DNA of 64,000 bases, from positions 62,001 to 126,000 of the forward strand of contig JAPOSZ010000003.1 in the NCBI GenBank assembly GCA_026709415.1, given 5' to 3'. The notes under the pieces were generated by a model. That model saw only the letters and a program-made list of their open reading frames with translations, was not told the DNA's origin and did no database searches. The DNA comes from Flavobacteriaceae bacterium (GTDB taxonomy: Bacteria; Bacteroidota; Bacteroidia; Flavobacteriales; Flavobacteriaceae). The position numbers were made by a program, and so were the translations under genes. Below are positions 18,597 through 27,627 of this stretch, piece by piece; positions within the stretch are counted from its first letter, which is position 1, and each line of letters begins with the position of its first letter.

Positions 18597-19990
18597 CTAT
18601 GAATTGCTGATAACCTCTTTTTTGACTTTCCAAAAACCTCTTGTTCCTTTTTCCCTTACCAAAAAGCCCTTTTGCTTCAAAAAATTGATATGCTTGCCTA
18701 TGGCAGATTGATTGATTCCCATCATTTTAGAGAGTTCAATGTATGTTAATCGATTGTTTCTTTGAATGTGATTCAATAGATCCCTTTGTCTTACAGTCAG
18801 TTTTATGTTACCATCGATTACACCACCTTTTTCATCGATTACACCACCTTTTTCATCGATTACACCACCTTTTTCATCGATTACACTACCTTTTTCAATA
18901 GATGCAATCTCCTTGTCTCCATTGTTTTTATAAAACACGATTCTCAAAAAATGATCCAGAAATACAAAGCACTTTTTATCGTAATACTCAAGAATACGTG
19001 GAATTCCAGAACCTAGATACTCGACAAGTTCCAAATCCTTGAACACACACATGAGTTCTTTATTTCTAGGTGCTGAAACCCCATCAAAAAAACCTTCTCT
19101 GTTTAATCCGTTGGGAAGACTTCCAGCCGAAGTAATTTCGATTCTATCCGAAAATATTTCAAACTTTGGTGTAAGTTCGTTGGTATAGTCATTATGAACA
19201 AAAGCATTAATGACTGCTTCACGAAGAGCTATAGAGTGCCATAAATTATACTCGATTCTCTCTTTGTATGTGATTTTATTTATCGTAATATTTTCAACAT
19301 TGAGTTTATCGATAACTTGTTTTACGGCTTTCACTAGACATTGATTTCCAAATTCATTGTTTTCAGTCAAGTCAACACGATTCGTGCCTTTATATTTCGC
19401 TACTTTTATTGTAACGTGGTTTTTATCCGATAGGAGGTATCCTACATAATTTAATTTGGCATCTTCCGTTTCTAGTCCAAGATTTTTTTCATGGTATGTC
19501 TTAGAGTATAACCTAATTCATTGTAATACATTAGGAGATCACTAAATTTTAAATCCTGTCTTGGAGCCACTATTTTTGAAAGTGTATTTCGTGTGCGTTT
19601 CGCATATAACTCATCAATCATTTTTGACGACATTGGCTCAGCAGAGGAGCCTAAACGCAGATAGCAACCTTTTTCTGACATTCCATATTTCTTTAGATAA
19701 TATGGTTTCTCAAGTCCACTGGCTATTGTGATTTTTATCACGTTCTTGTCCGAAATTCTTTCAGTGATGATATCAAATAGTCCGAGAGCAGAAGAACGAA
19801 TGTTATTTTTAATCCTATCCTTAACGATTAATTGTTTTTGATCTACATCCATCATACCAACCGATTCACCGGATTGATCTAACCCCAAATAAATAGTTCC
19901 TCCTTTTCTATAGTTTAAAAAAGAAACAACTTCTCTTTCAAGTCCTTCAGAAAGTTCACGTTTATATTCGATACGGTTGATTTCAATCAC
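18597..19990 (-). pseudogene. AlbA_2/Schlafen-like regulator split by a one-base slip
   Basis: Two minus-strand frames form one protein. 19472-19990 gives the N-terminal AlbA_2 domain (REVVSFLNYRKGGTIYLGLDQSGE). 18597-19370 gives an ATPase-like helper region (ALREAVINAFVHNDY and GLPNG-type turns) and a winged-helix tail (ELSKMMGINQSAIGKHINFLKQKG). The break lies in a run of seven A (19483-19489). With one more A the frame reads KKNLGLETEDAK straight through to the second part without stops, giving about 464 residues. A tandem heptad VIDEKGG repeat joins ATPase and winged helix. It may be a sequencing error, phase variation or a dead gene. Similar proteins are putative DNA-binding transcriptional regulators. 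Confidence 0.75.
18812..18895 (-). repeat. Four 21-bp tandem repeats (VIDEKGG)
   Basis: Four near-identical 21-base units start at 18812, 18833, 18854 and 18875; the last differs by one base. On the minus strand each encodes a VIDEKGG heptad in the linker of the regulator. The unit keeps the frame, so copy-number change would alter linker length only. Confidence 0.9.
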
Positions 19991-20043
19991 AACTTTAAGT
20001 ACTTAAGCTAAATCTAACAAATTTAATTCTTTACGATTTCAAT

Positions 20044-22956
20044 CTACTTTAAAGCGTTTAATAAAACAGATATGGGATGGTAACTTTTTCTTTTAGTACC
20101 ATCAAGTATTTGATGTCGACAAGATGTCCCATTGGCAACAATAATATCTTCTCGATTTGAATTTTGTATGGCTGGAAAAAGTCGGTCATTTCCAATTCTC
20201 ATACTGATTTCATAATGTTCTTTTTCATATCCAAAAGAACCTGCCATGCCGCAACAACCAGTATTGAGAATGCTCACTTGATAGTTGGATGGCATATTCA
20301 AAATATCAAAAGTGTCTTTAATGGAGCCTAGAGCTTTTTGATAACAATGGGCATGAAATTTTATAGTTTTCTTTTCTTGATGGAAACAATTGGTATCAAT
20401 GTCACCTTTTCTAAATTCTTCGGCTAAAAAAGAATCCATCAATAAACAATTGCTTGAAAAGGTCTGATGTTTTTCATTCACATCAAGAAGTTTTAATAAT
20501 TCATCTTGAAATGTATAAACTGCCGATGGTTCAATCCCAATCAATATCCGATCAGAATGAATCATTGGTCCATAAGCATTAAAAATAGCTTCTAATCGAC
20601 TTTTCGCTTGATCTAAAAATCCTTTTGAAATATAAGTTCGTCCACTTTCCTTAAAAGGCAGAACCTCTACTCCATAGCCCAGTTTCATTAGTAGCTCATA
20701 AGCCTCTTTTGCGATATGAGGTTCGTTGAAGTATGTAAACTCATCAATATAAAGATAGACTTCTTTTTTTATTTCACCATTTAATTTGGTGCGATTGAAA
20801 TGAGGTTTTTTACAGAGTTTGGGAAGCGATCTCTCTTTGGCGATTCCCATTGATTGTTTTATAATACTTGATGTTATCTTATTTTTAATCAATGTGTTAT
20901 AGATTCTGCGAAATAAAATAGCTTTTTTATTAAAACTCGTGAAATGAGCAAAGACTTTATCCCGGAACTTATATCCTTTGATTTGGTGATATTGATACGA
21001 AAACTCAGCTTTGTAAGTCGCCATATCAACACTCGATGGACATTCAGAGATACAGGCTTTACAGGATAGGCATAAATCCAATACTTCTTTGACTTCCTCT
21101 GAGTCAAAAGGGTTTAGTCCTTGGGGATTACCAATGGCTTCACGTAAAACATTGGCTCGACCTCGAGTGGTGTGTACTTCATCTTGAGTCGCTCGATAAC
21201 TGGGACAAAGAGTTCCGATAGGACCAATACTTCTGCAATTGCCCGCTCCATTACAGCGTTCTAATGCTCGGAGTAATCCAAGATCTGAATTAAAATTGAA
21301 TTTTGTTTGAATATGAGAATCATCCTGTCGATACTGAGTTCTGAGATTTTGATCCATGGGAAATGAATCAATGATTTTTCCTGGATTAAAAATATTTTTT
21401 GGATCGAAACACTGCTTAATTTCCCATAACAAAGAATAATTATTTTCGCCCAATACCAAAGAAATAAATTCACTACGCACAATGCCGTCCCCATGCTCTC
21501 CACTTAGTGATCCATTATATTTTTTGACCAAAAGAGCCACTTCTTTGGTTAATTGACGAAATTCCTTTTTCCCCTCTTGAGTTTTGAGGTTCACTAGGGG
21601 GCGTAAATGCAGTTCACCCGCTCCAGCATGGGCATAATACACTATTTCTTGATTGAATTGATCAGCCAATTTTTGAAACTCTTGGATATATCGAGGTAGA
21701 ACTTCAAGAGAAACGGCCGTATCTTCGATACAAGCAGCTGATTTTTTATCCCCAATAATATTTCCAAGTAATCCAAGACCAGAGGTTCTTAATGAAATGG
21801 CTGCATTAACATCTTGATCCAATAAAACGGTATTGGCATAACTGTATTTGGTTTGCTCAATCGTGGATTTTAATGAATTTAATTGTTTTTCAAGCTTTGT
21901 TCTTGAATCACTTCTCATTTCAAGCATCAATATGGCTTGAGGATCACCGACTAGAAAAAAGCGGTTTTTTTGATGCAATGGATGGTTTCTAGTACAGTCC
22001 AAAATATTTTTATCAACTAATTCACAACCATACAATTCATGTTCCATAACGATTGGCACCATTTTTAATGACTTGATGATAGTATCACATTGAGCTACAA
22101 TCATTCCGATATGTTTTGGAGGTAAATCATCGAGTTGGATCTCTATTTCCGTGACAATACCTAAAGTCCCTTCACTACCAGATAATAATTGACAGAGATT
22201 CAATTCGCTACCGCGTGGATTGAATGGTTTTTGCCTGATCAATTCGTCAATGGCGTAGCCTGTGTTCCGTCTGTGAATTTTTTCTGAGGGATATTCTTTG
22301 AGAATTTCTTCTTGTACACTGGGTCTAGAGAGTCTTTGGGTAATGAATCGATAAATCTTTCCTTCGAGATTTTCTTGTTTCTTTTTTTCGATGATTTGTT
22401 TTTCATCGACGGCATTGATTTGAATGGGTTGCCCATCAGACAATATGAGATTCAACCGAATGATTTTATCTCGAGTAACGCCATATTTAATGGATGTGGT
22501 CCCACAAGAGTTGTTTCCAACCATGCCACCAATCATGCAAAAGTTCGAGGTGGATGTATTTGGTGAAAAAAACAAACCATGTTCTTTTAAGTATAGATTG
22601 AGTTGATCTCGAATAACCCCTGGTTGAACAACAACGGTTTTTTCTTTTTTGTTGAAACGAAGAATCTTATTGAAATGTTTAGACATATCCACCACAATTC
22701 CATCGCCGACACATTGACCAGCTAAAGATGTTCCAGCCGTTCGAGGAATCAAACTCGTTTGATTTTGGTTGGCAAATTGGATTAACTTTTGAATATCTCG
22801 GATAGTTCTAGGAAAACAAACCGCAAGAGGTGACTTTTTATACACCGAAGCATCGGTTGCATAGAGAACTCGATGGAGATGATCAAAATGAAGTTCACCA
22901 GTAATCGACTGTTTTAACTGCTTAAGTTTCTTTCTACTGTCGTGATTTTGTTTCAA
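20044..22956 (-). CDS. YdiJ-like FAD/Fe-S oxidase
   Basis: The 970-residue protein combines an FAD-binding type-4 (GlcD-like) domain with a ferredoxin-type and CCG domain. Such proteins oxidise 2-hydroxy acids (D-lactate, D-2-hydroxyglutarate or relatives) and pass electrons to the respiratory chain. The N-terminal PFAM-like block shows LIPRTAGTSLAGQCVGDGIVVDMSK and GNNSCGTTSIKYG for FAD binding. Near residue 570 is a CNGAGNCR...CPSYRATQDE motif; CLSCKACISECPSSVDM gives a second cluster. The C-terminal CCG part has HCYQKALG and TGCCGMAGSFG. It starts at ATG 22956. It stands alone, divergent from the thioredoxin-like gene; the physiological substrate is unknown. Confidence 0.9.
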   Translation of the reverse strand: MKQNHDSRKKLKQLKQSITGELHFDHLHRVLYATDASVYKKSPLAVCFPRTIRDIQKLIQFANQNQTSLIPRTAGTSLAGQCVGDGIVVDMSKHFNKILRFNKKEKTVVVQPGVIRDQLNLYLKEHGLFFSPNTSTSNFCMIGGMVGNNSCGTTSIKYGVTRDKIIRLNLILSDGQPIQINAVDEKQIIEKKKQENLEGKIYRFITQRLSRPSVQEEILKEYPSEKIHRRNTGYAIDELIRQKPFNPRGSELNLCQLLSGSEGTLGIVTEIEIQLDDLPPKHIGMIVAQCDTIIKSLKMVPIVMEHELYGCELVDKNILDCTRNHPLHQKNRFFLVGDPQAILMLEMRSDSRTKLEKQLNSLKSTIEQTKYSYANTVLLDQDVNAAISLRTSGLGLLGNIIGDKKSAACIEDTAVSLEVLPRYIQEFQKLADQFNQEIVYYAHAGAGELHLRPLVNLKTQEGKKEFRQLTKEVALLVKKYNGSLSGEHGDGIVRSEFISLVLGENNYSLLWEIKQCFDPKNIFNPGKIIDSFPMDQNLRTQYRQDDSHIQTKFNFNSDLGLLRALERCNGAGNCRSIGPIGTLCPSYRATQDEVHTTRGRANVLREAIGNPQGLNPFDSEEVKEVLDLCLSCKACISECPSSVDMATYKAEFSYQYHQIKGYKFRDKVFAHFTSFNKKAILFRRIYNTLIKNKITSSIIKQSMGIAKERSLPKLCKKPHFNRTKLNGEIKKEVYLYIDEFTYFNEPHIAKEAYELLMKLGYGVEVLPFKESGRTYISKGFLDQAKSRLEAIFNAYGPMIHSDRILIGIEPSAVYTFQDELLKLLDVNEKHQTFSSNCLLMDSFLAEEFRKGDIDTNCFHQEKKTIKFHAHCYQKALGSIKDTFDILNMPSNYQVSILNTGCCGMAGSFGYEKEHYEISMRIGNDRLFPAIQNSNREDIIVANGTSCRHQILDGTKRKSYHPISVLLNALK

Positions 22957-23237
22957 TTATCTCGTTTTATAAAGGATATATGGTCCATTTCAAAAAGATT
23001 AGTCGCCTTCTGGCAACACATCAATTTTGTACTTACAAAAGAAATAGGTTCAAATGTAAATTTAGTTTTTGACTCATTTGAACATTGAAACATTGACGAT
23101 TAAATTACCTCAATTTCATTCGATTTAACTAACAACTATTTAGAGATATACAAAACGAGTAAAAAAAGTTTTAAACGGATTGTGATGGGACTCTTTTCAT
23201 ATGAAAACCCAAATCAAAAGAAATACCATAAAATAGA
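22957..23237. other. Divergent intergenic region
   Basis: This AT-rich gap separates the divergent oxidase and thioredoxin-like genes. A TAnnTTTG box (23238-23245) serves the rightward gene. No convincing promoter for the leftward gene, terminator or small coding frame is visible. Confidence 0.4.
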
Positions 23238-23245
23238 TAAATTTG
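23238..23245 (+). promoter_or_regulatory. TAnnTTTG box for the thioredoxin-like gene
   Basis: TAAATTTG lies 14 bases before the ATG at 23260. It supports that start over the longer frame from 23182, whose first part lacks a signal sequence. Confidence 0.4.
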
Positions 23246-23259
23246 AAGAAATTACGATA

Positions 23260-24378
23260 ATGTTGAAATTCCATTTTTATTTTTTGATGGCTTTAATTGT
23301 TTTCGTTTCTTGTAAAAGAGGGCAATCGTATCAATTAAAAGCATCGACTGATTTTGAAGATGGAAAATCGGTCTATTTAGTTGAAATAGACCAAAACTTT
23401 CAACCCATAACCATCGATACCGCCATCATCAAAAATGGAAAATTTCGGTTTGAACAAAAAATTCCTTATCCACAAAATTCCTTTATTGAAATTGAAGATC
23501 ATCCTCAATATTTTTTATTTATCGCTGAAAATGGAAGCATTACAATGGATATCACACAAGAAACACTACCCGATTATGTTTTAGGGGGGACACTTTCAAA
23601 TGACGGACTTTACGCCTACAAAAACGATATTGAAGCTTTTCAATCTTCACTAGAATCCATTGGAAATGAAGGGTATCAAGCTCAATCCGAAGGAGATACG
23701 ATTTTGGTTAAGGATTTGTATGAACAATACAGTGCCGTTGAAGAACAAATACGGCAATACGATATCGACTTTGTAAAAAATAATCCTTCCTCTTTTCTTT
23801 CTTTGATGATACTGCAAAGTCATACACAAAACCAAACGATTGCTAAAGATTCCATCATTGAATTATACGAACATTTATCGGCCAAAATTAAAAAGGGGCC
23901 AACCAATGAATATCTTCTAGAATCTTTAGAATTAAAGACCAAAGATTTAAAAATTGGGGATGTGGCTCCAAATTTTAGTGCACCACGTCCCAATGGGGAA
24001 ATGGCATCACTGAATCAAATGAAATCTAAAGTGACTCTTTTGGATTTTTGGGCTTCATGGTGCAAACCTTGTCGAATCCATAGTCCTGAATTGGTCAAAC
24101 TCTACCATAAATATGCTTCTAGAGGATTTAATATCATCAGTTTATCACTTGATGATAGTCGAGATGATTGGCTGCAAGCCATTGAAGATGATGGTCTTGG
24201 ATCTTGGGATCACATTTCTAACTTAAAACCAATAGATGATCCCATCGCTAAAAATTACGGTGTCCTTGGTATTCCATATTACATTGTTTTGGATTCCGTT
24301 GGAAAAATTCAACGTATTGAACACGACTTTCGATTGATAAAAAAAGAAATTGAAGATATCATGGGAAGTTCAAAATGA
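23260..24378 (+). CDS. Thioredoxin-like lipoprotein with DUF4369 domain
   Basis: The 372-residue protein begins MLKFHFYFLMALIVFVSCKRG, a lipoprotein signal with the lipidated Cys in VSC. The next part (residues 22-120) resembles DUF4369, a beta domain typical of Bacteroidota AhpC/TlpA proteins. The C-terminal thioredoxin domain begins near residue 235 (IGDVAPNFSAPRPNGE) and carries WASWCKPCR with the redox pair C268/C271, then the cis-Pro GIPYYIVLD. The role is probably disulfide reduction in the periplasm. A paralogous design without cysteines is at 61249. Confidence 0.85.
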   Translation: MLKFHFYFLMALIVFVSCKRGQSYQLKASTDFEDGKSVYLVEIDQNFQPITIDTAIIKNGKFRFEQKIPYPQNSFIEIEDHPQYFLFIAENGSITMDITQETLPDYVLGGTLSNDGLYAYKNDIEAFQSSLESIGNEGYQAQSEGDTILVKDLYEQYSAVEEQIRQYDIDFVKNNPSSFLSLMILQSHTQNQTIAKDSIIELYEHLSAKIKKGPTNEYLLESLELKTKDLKIGDVAPNFSAPRPNGEMASLNQMKSKVTLLDFWASWCKPCRIHSPELVKLYHKYASRGFNIISLSLDDSRDDWLQAIEDDGLGSWDHISNLKPIDDPIAKNYGVLGIPYYIVLDSVGKIQRIEHDFRLIKKEIEDIMGSSK

Positions 24379-24392
24379 ATCCAGTCAACCGG

Positions 24393-25049
24393 CTAACGAA
24401 ATTTTTTAGGAGAAAATTTAACGATCAAAGCACCTAATACTAAAGATCCTAATATCAATAGTAAATTTTTGCTAGAGTAATCTAAAATTTCGGGTTTTAA
24501 TAGTAATGCAACACCAAGGCTCCCTATCGCGCCACCAAAGTGGGCCGAATGACCTATGGAATCTGTTTTATTTTTCATTCCTAGTACCGTATAGATGACA
24601 TAGAAAATGGCAAACACATAAGCCTTTATAGGAATTGGAAAGAAAAAGATAAATAATTCCAAGTCAGGACGTAACACTATGGAAGTAAACAAGATGCCGA
24701 CAACGGCCCCTGAGGCTCCCACAGCAGAATATGATTTGTTTTCTTGATTCAATCGATAAGACATCCACCCGCCGAGGAATAATCCACCGATATAAATCAA
24801 AAGAAATTGGGGGTTGTCAAATGATATGGCTACTATAGGAGCGAAAAAATAAAAAGTCAGCATGTTGAAAAACAAATGAGTGATTCCAACATGTAAAAAG
24901 CCCGAAGTAAAGTAACGATAATACTGTCCTTGATTGATACCACTGACAGTGAATTTATATTTGGCGAAAAATTTTGGATTAGCAAACCCTATAAAACTTA
25001 CAATCACATTCAAAAAAATAATCAAGAAAATCAATCGATCCATCATCAA
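24393..25049 (-). CDS. Rhomboid family intramembrane serine protease
   Basis: The 218-residue product has about six membrane helices and the rhomboid core. THLFFNM is in the second helix, GASGAVVG contains the nucleophile Ser113, and GHSAHFGG in the last helices provides His170, with a second His two residues before. It cleaves transmembrane proteins within the bilayer; targets are unknown. The gene overlaps the end of the DUF1338 gene by 4 bases in the same direction, so the two are translationally coupled. Its start ATGATGATG gives MMMDRL. Confidence 0.9.
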   Translation of the reverse strand: MMMDRLIFLIIFLNVIVSFIGFANPKFFAKYKFTVSGINQGQYYRYFTSGFLHVGITHLFFNMLTFYFFAPIVAISFDNPQFLLIYIGGLFLGGWMSYRLNQENKSYSAVGASGAVVGILFTSIVLRPDLELFIFFFPIPIKAYVFAIFYVIYTVLGMKNKTDSIGHSAHFGGAIGSLGVALLLKPEILDYSSKNLLLILGSLVLGALIVKFSPKKFR

Positions 25050-25954
25050 GCATTATTGACTTGTGAAGTAAAAGTACTTTCAAATATTTTATCCGCATTG
25101 CCTACTTCAAAACCATCTCTTCTGTGTTTTGGTTTTATTTTTTCTTGGGGCAAATGATTGAATTCGGGCAAAACTTTTCTTTGTGCAAATTCAACATAAC
25201 TACCGGCTATTTTACGAGATACTCCGTTTTGAAAATGGGCGAGTACTTTTGAAGCCACTGAACTACTTTGCAAGAGCAAACCATCACGACTAGTCTTGAT
25301 AATACCTCCAGAGTCGTTTAGTTTGATACCTATATCCACTAAAAATTCATTGAATTGACCCAATTGATTATAAGGCGTTGGTAGTTCTTGTATGGATATG
25401 GTATAGTGATTCAAATAATATCGATTCAGTATCACCCAGGCAGCGTACTCACTTTCTACTAGAAGATTTTCATACTCTTCAAGTGAAGGAATATCCCATA
25501 ATGGAGATTGAAAAAAATGAACCACTTCTTTAAAATCATCTAAATTCAGTTGATCAATTGGGTCTAAATGGACTGTGTTGGTATAACGATAAATAATTGA
25601 TTGCGCTAGATTACTGAGGTCTTTTACTCGAAGTTGACTGATAAAGACTCGAGGTAAATGTTCCTTTGGTGGACTATACCAAAAGGCATCTAGTTTTTTT
25701 GCATTGAATCGATAGAAGTCTCGTTTTTTAAATCCATGATGGAGAAAAATTTTTTCTAACGAATTAATCCCAAGGTTCTTGACATCAAGCGTTCTAAAGG
25801 CGATATGATCATTGACTATTTGGTGTTTACTTCTAATGATTTGATGTTGAATCATTGCGTTTGTGATTTTGGAAACTTCAGGAACTCTTTCAGCATATGG
25901 CTCAAACAAACCATGGAGTATCCAATCAATGGTTGATGTGTTTTGTAAATTCAT
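25046..25954 (-). CDS. DUF1338 family protein (2-oxoadipate dioxygenase-like)
   Basis: The 302-residue protein shows the DUF1338 pattern: NDHIAFRTLDV (first metal His), an ISIQELPTPYNQLGQFNEF block, and a final SYVEFAQRKVLPEF region. A larger Pseudomonas relative of the same family, HglS, converts 2-oxoadipate to 2-hydroxyglutarate in lysine catabolism. Bacteroidota members are shorter, and their substrate is unknown. The gene is coupled to the downstream rhomboid gene by a 4-base overlap, an odd pairing with no obvious functional link. Confidence 0.8.
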   Translation of the reverse strand: MNLQNTSTIDWILHGLFEPYAERVPEVSKITNAMIQHQIIRSKHQIVNDHIAFRTLDVKNLGINSLEKIFLHHGFKKRDFYRFNAKKLDAFWYSPPKEHLPRVFISQLRVKDLSNLAQSIIYRYTNTVHLDPIDQLNLDDFKEVVHFFQSPLWDIPSLEEYENLLVESEYAAWVILNRYYLNHYTISIQELPTPYNQLGQFNEFLVDIGIKLNDSGGIIKTSRDGLLLQSSSVASKVLAHFQNGVSRKIAGSYVEFAQRKVLPEFNHLPQEKIKPKHRRDGFEVGNADKIFESTFTSQVNNA

Positions 25955-25991
25955 TTGAATGATGTTAACTTATGGGATTAAAAAACTCTAC

Positions 25992-25999
25992 CAAAACTA
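25992..25999 (-). promoter_or_regulatory. TAnnTTTG box for the DUF1338-rhomboid pair
   Basis: On the minus strand TAGTTTTG lies 37 bases before the ATG at 25954. It fits the -7 element; no clear -33 element is seen. Confidence 0.35.
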
Positions 26000-26162
26000 C
26001 AATTCAATTTTAATTCCTTGGTTTAGGTTATAAATGATCCCCCTTTATGGTCCCATGATGTCCCCTAAAAAGATTGGTTAAAACCATTTTGAATTTAGTA
26101 CTAATCGTCTTAAATTTGCGCTCGGTAAAACGTTTGATTTTATCTAGGTTCATTGAAATTAT

Positions 26163-26551
26163 GGGGTCGACTGGTTTTGACAACAGGAATGACTATGACA
26201 GTTTGCAAGTCGAGCGATAGAAAATAGCTCGTAAATCATATTTTCTAACCATTAACTGGCGAAAATAATTACGCTCTAGCTGCCTAGACTCAAGTTAGTT
26301 TAAAGCATTACTCGAACGAATCGAGAAGTTAGATGTCTTAGAGAGTAGCCTTGGTTGGCGGCGATTCTCCAAAGGCACCAAAAAAAGTCAGCATAGAACA
26401 GAGAGGTGCACTTTCTGTTCGAAAGTTTTTGCACTAAGGAAATTAGTTGGAGGTTTCTTGCCAATGATTTCTCAAAAATTAAATAGAAACTAAGCTTGTA
26501 GAAAACCGATGATCACTTGTTTGGACGCGGGTTCGATTCCCGCCGACTCCA
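26163..26551 (+). ncRNA. ssrA: Transfer-messenger RNA
   Basis: The one-piece tmRNA starts GGGGTCGACTGGTTTTGACA and ends with GGTTCGATTCCCGCCGACTCC, the T arm and acceptor strand pairing with the 5' end. The tag frame is visible at 26258-26287: GGC, then GAA AAT AAT TAC GCT CTA GCT GCC TAG, encoding GENNYALAA. The 3' CCA is not encoded. tmRNA, with SmpB, frees stalled ribosomes and tags the nascent chain for proteolysis. Positions of the ends follow the pairing and are likely within one or two bases. Confidence 0.95.
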
Positions 26552-26725
26552 CTTTTTCAACATCTATTTCACAGTTGTAGTTGATTTTCAATTCGAGGTT
26601 TTACGTCAGGCTATGATTCAAATAACTCTTCGTAGTACACAGCGATTGCTATTATTTTTGAATCAAGTGTTCCCGTACCCAACTGAGTTTATTGAATAAT
26701 CGAGGGGATCAGCTACTCCGCTTTT

Positions 26726-26733
26726 TATCTTTG
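26726..26733 (+). promoter_or_regulatory. TAnnTTTG box before the acyltransferase gene
   Basis: TATCTTTG ends 9 bases before the ATG at 26743, so the transcript would be almost leaderless. No good -33 element at the standard distance is visible. Confidence 0.35.
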
Positions 26734-26742
26734 TAGCTAGTC

Positions 26743-27627
26743 ATGAAGGGATTTTTCTATTATCTTTATTATCCGCCTCTTTATTTAATATCCACATTTC
26801 CTGATTGGACGCTTTATCTAGTCTCTCATATTTCTTATTTTCTAGTATACCGGCTTTTTGGCTATCGCCGAAAAATAGTGCGAAAAAATCTTGATACAGT
26901 ATTTCCTGATCTAAGAGATGATGAAAAAAAGAAATTAGAAAAAGCATCTTACAAGAATTTTTGTGATGTTCTTTTGGAGTCTATTCGACCTTTGGGTCAA
27001 TCGGTTGAATCGGTCAATAAAAGAATTGAGTATAGAAATCCAGATCTGATGAAAGAGCTTCAAAACAATCATGAGTTAATGATATTGTTGTCCGGGCATT
27101 ATGCGGCGTGGGAACTAATTCCAACCGTTTCTAAGTTCAGTCGATGGCCTATTTACCCACTTTATGCTCCAATAAGAAATAGTTCCATGGCACAAATTGT
27201 TCATAAAATTCGCTCAAAATTTGATTGTGAATTAGTCTCTAGATATGCATTCGCCAAACATATCATTTCAAGACAAAAAGATAAGCTAGGGGGAGTTTAT
27301 GTTTTTATTAATGATCAATCACCTCGCTCCGAAAACAGAGGATTAATGACCCATTTTTTGAATCAATGGGTTCCCGTCCACAATGGTGCCGAACGGATTT
27401 CAAGAATGATGAATATTCCGGTCGTTTACTTGGCTGTAACAAGAACCAGAAGAGGGTTTTACCAAGCTGAATTCAAATTGATCACGGATCGCCCAAACCA
27501 ACTACCGAAGGGCCAAATCACTAAAACCTTTGTTACATTTCTTGAGCAACAAATTTATTCCGATCCGACCCAGTATTTATGGACTCATAACCGATTCAAA
27601 CATCAAGCAAATCAATCTATTTCTTGA
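26743..27627 (+). CDS. LpxL/HtrB-type lipid A acyltransferase
   Basis: The 294-residue inner-membrane protein adds a secondary acyl chain to lipid A precursors. It has an N-terminal membrane anchor, the HX4E catalytic pair at H119/E124 (GHYAAWE), and a later FINDQSPRSENRG segment with a basic, NGAERISRM patch. Length and order match the LpxL/MsbB family. It overlaps the convergent glmM-like gene by 11 bases. Confidence 0.9.
   Translation: MKGFFYYLYYPPLYLISTFPDWTLYLVSHISYFLVYRLFGYRRKIVRKNLDTVFPDLRDDEKKKLEKASYKNFCDVLLESIRPLGQSVESVNKRIEYRNPDLMKELQNNHELMILLSGHYAAWELIPTVSKFSRWPIYPLYAPIRNSSMAQIVHKIRSKFDCELVSRYAFAKHIISRQKDKLGGVYVFINDQSPRSENRGLMTHFLNQWVPVHNGAERISRMMNIPVVYLAVTRTRRGFYQAEFKLITDRPNQLPKGQITKTFVTFLEQQIYSDPTQYLWTHNRFKHQANQSIS

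Noticed and set aside
18812..18895. CRISPR array
   Set aside because: The 21-base units are directly adjacent with no spacers and lie inside a coding frame.
26580..26700. Small protein after the tmRNA
   Set aside because: The 60-residue frame overlaps the tmRNA 3' end and shows no coding signature.
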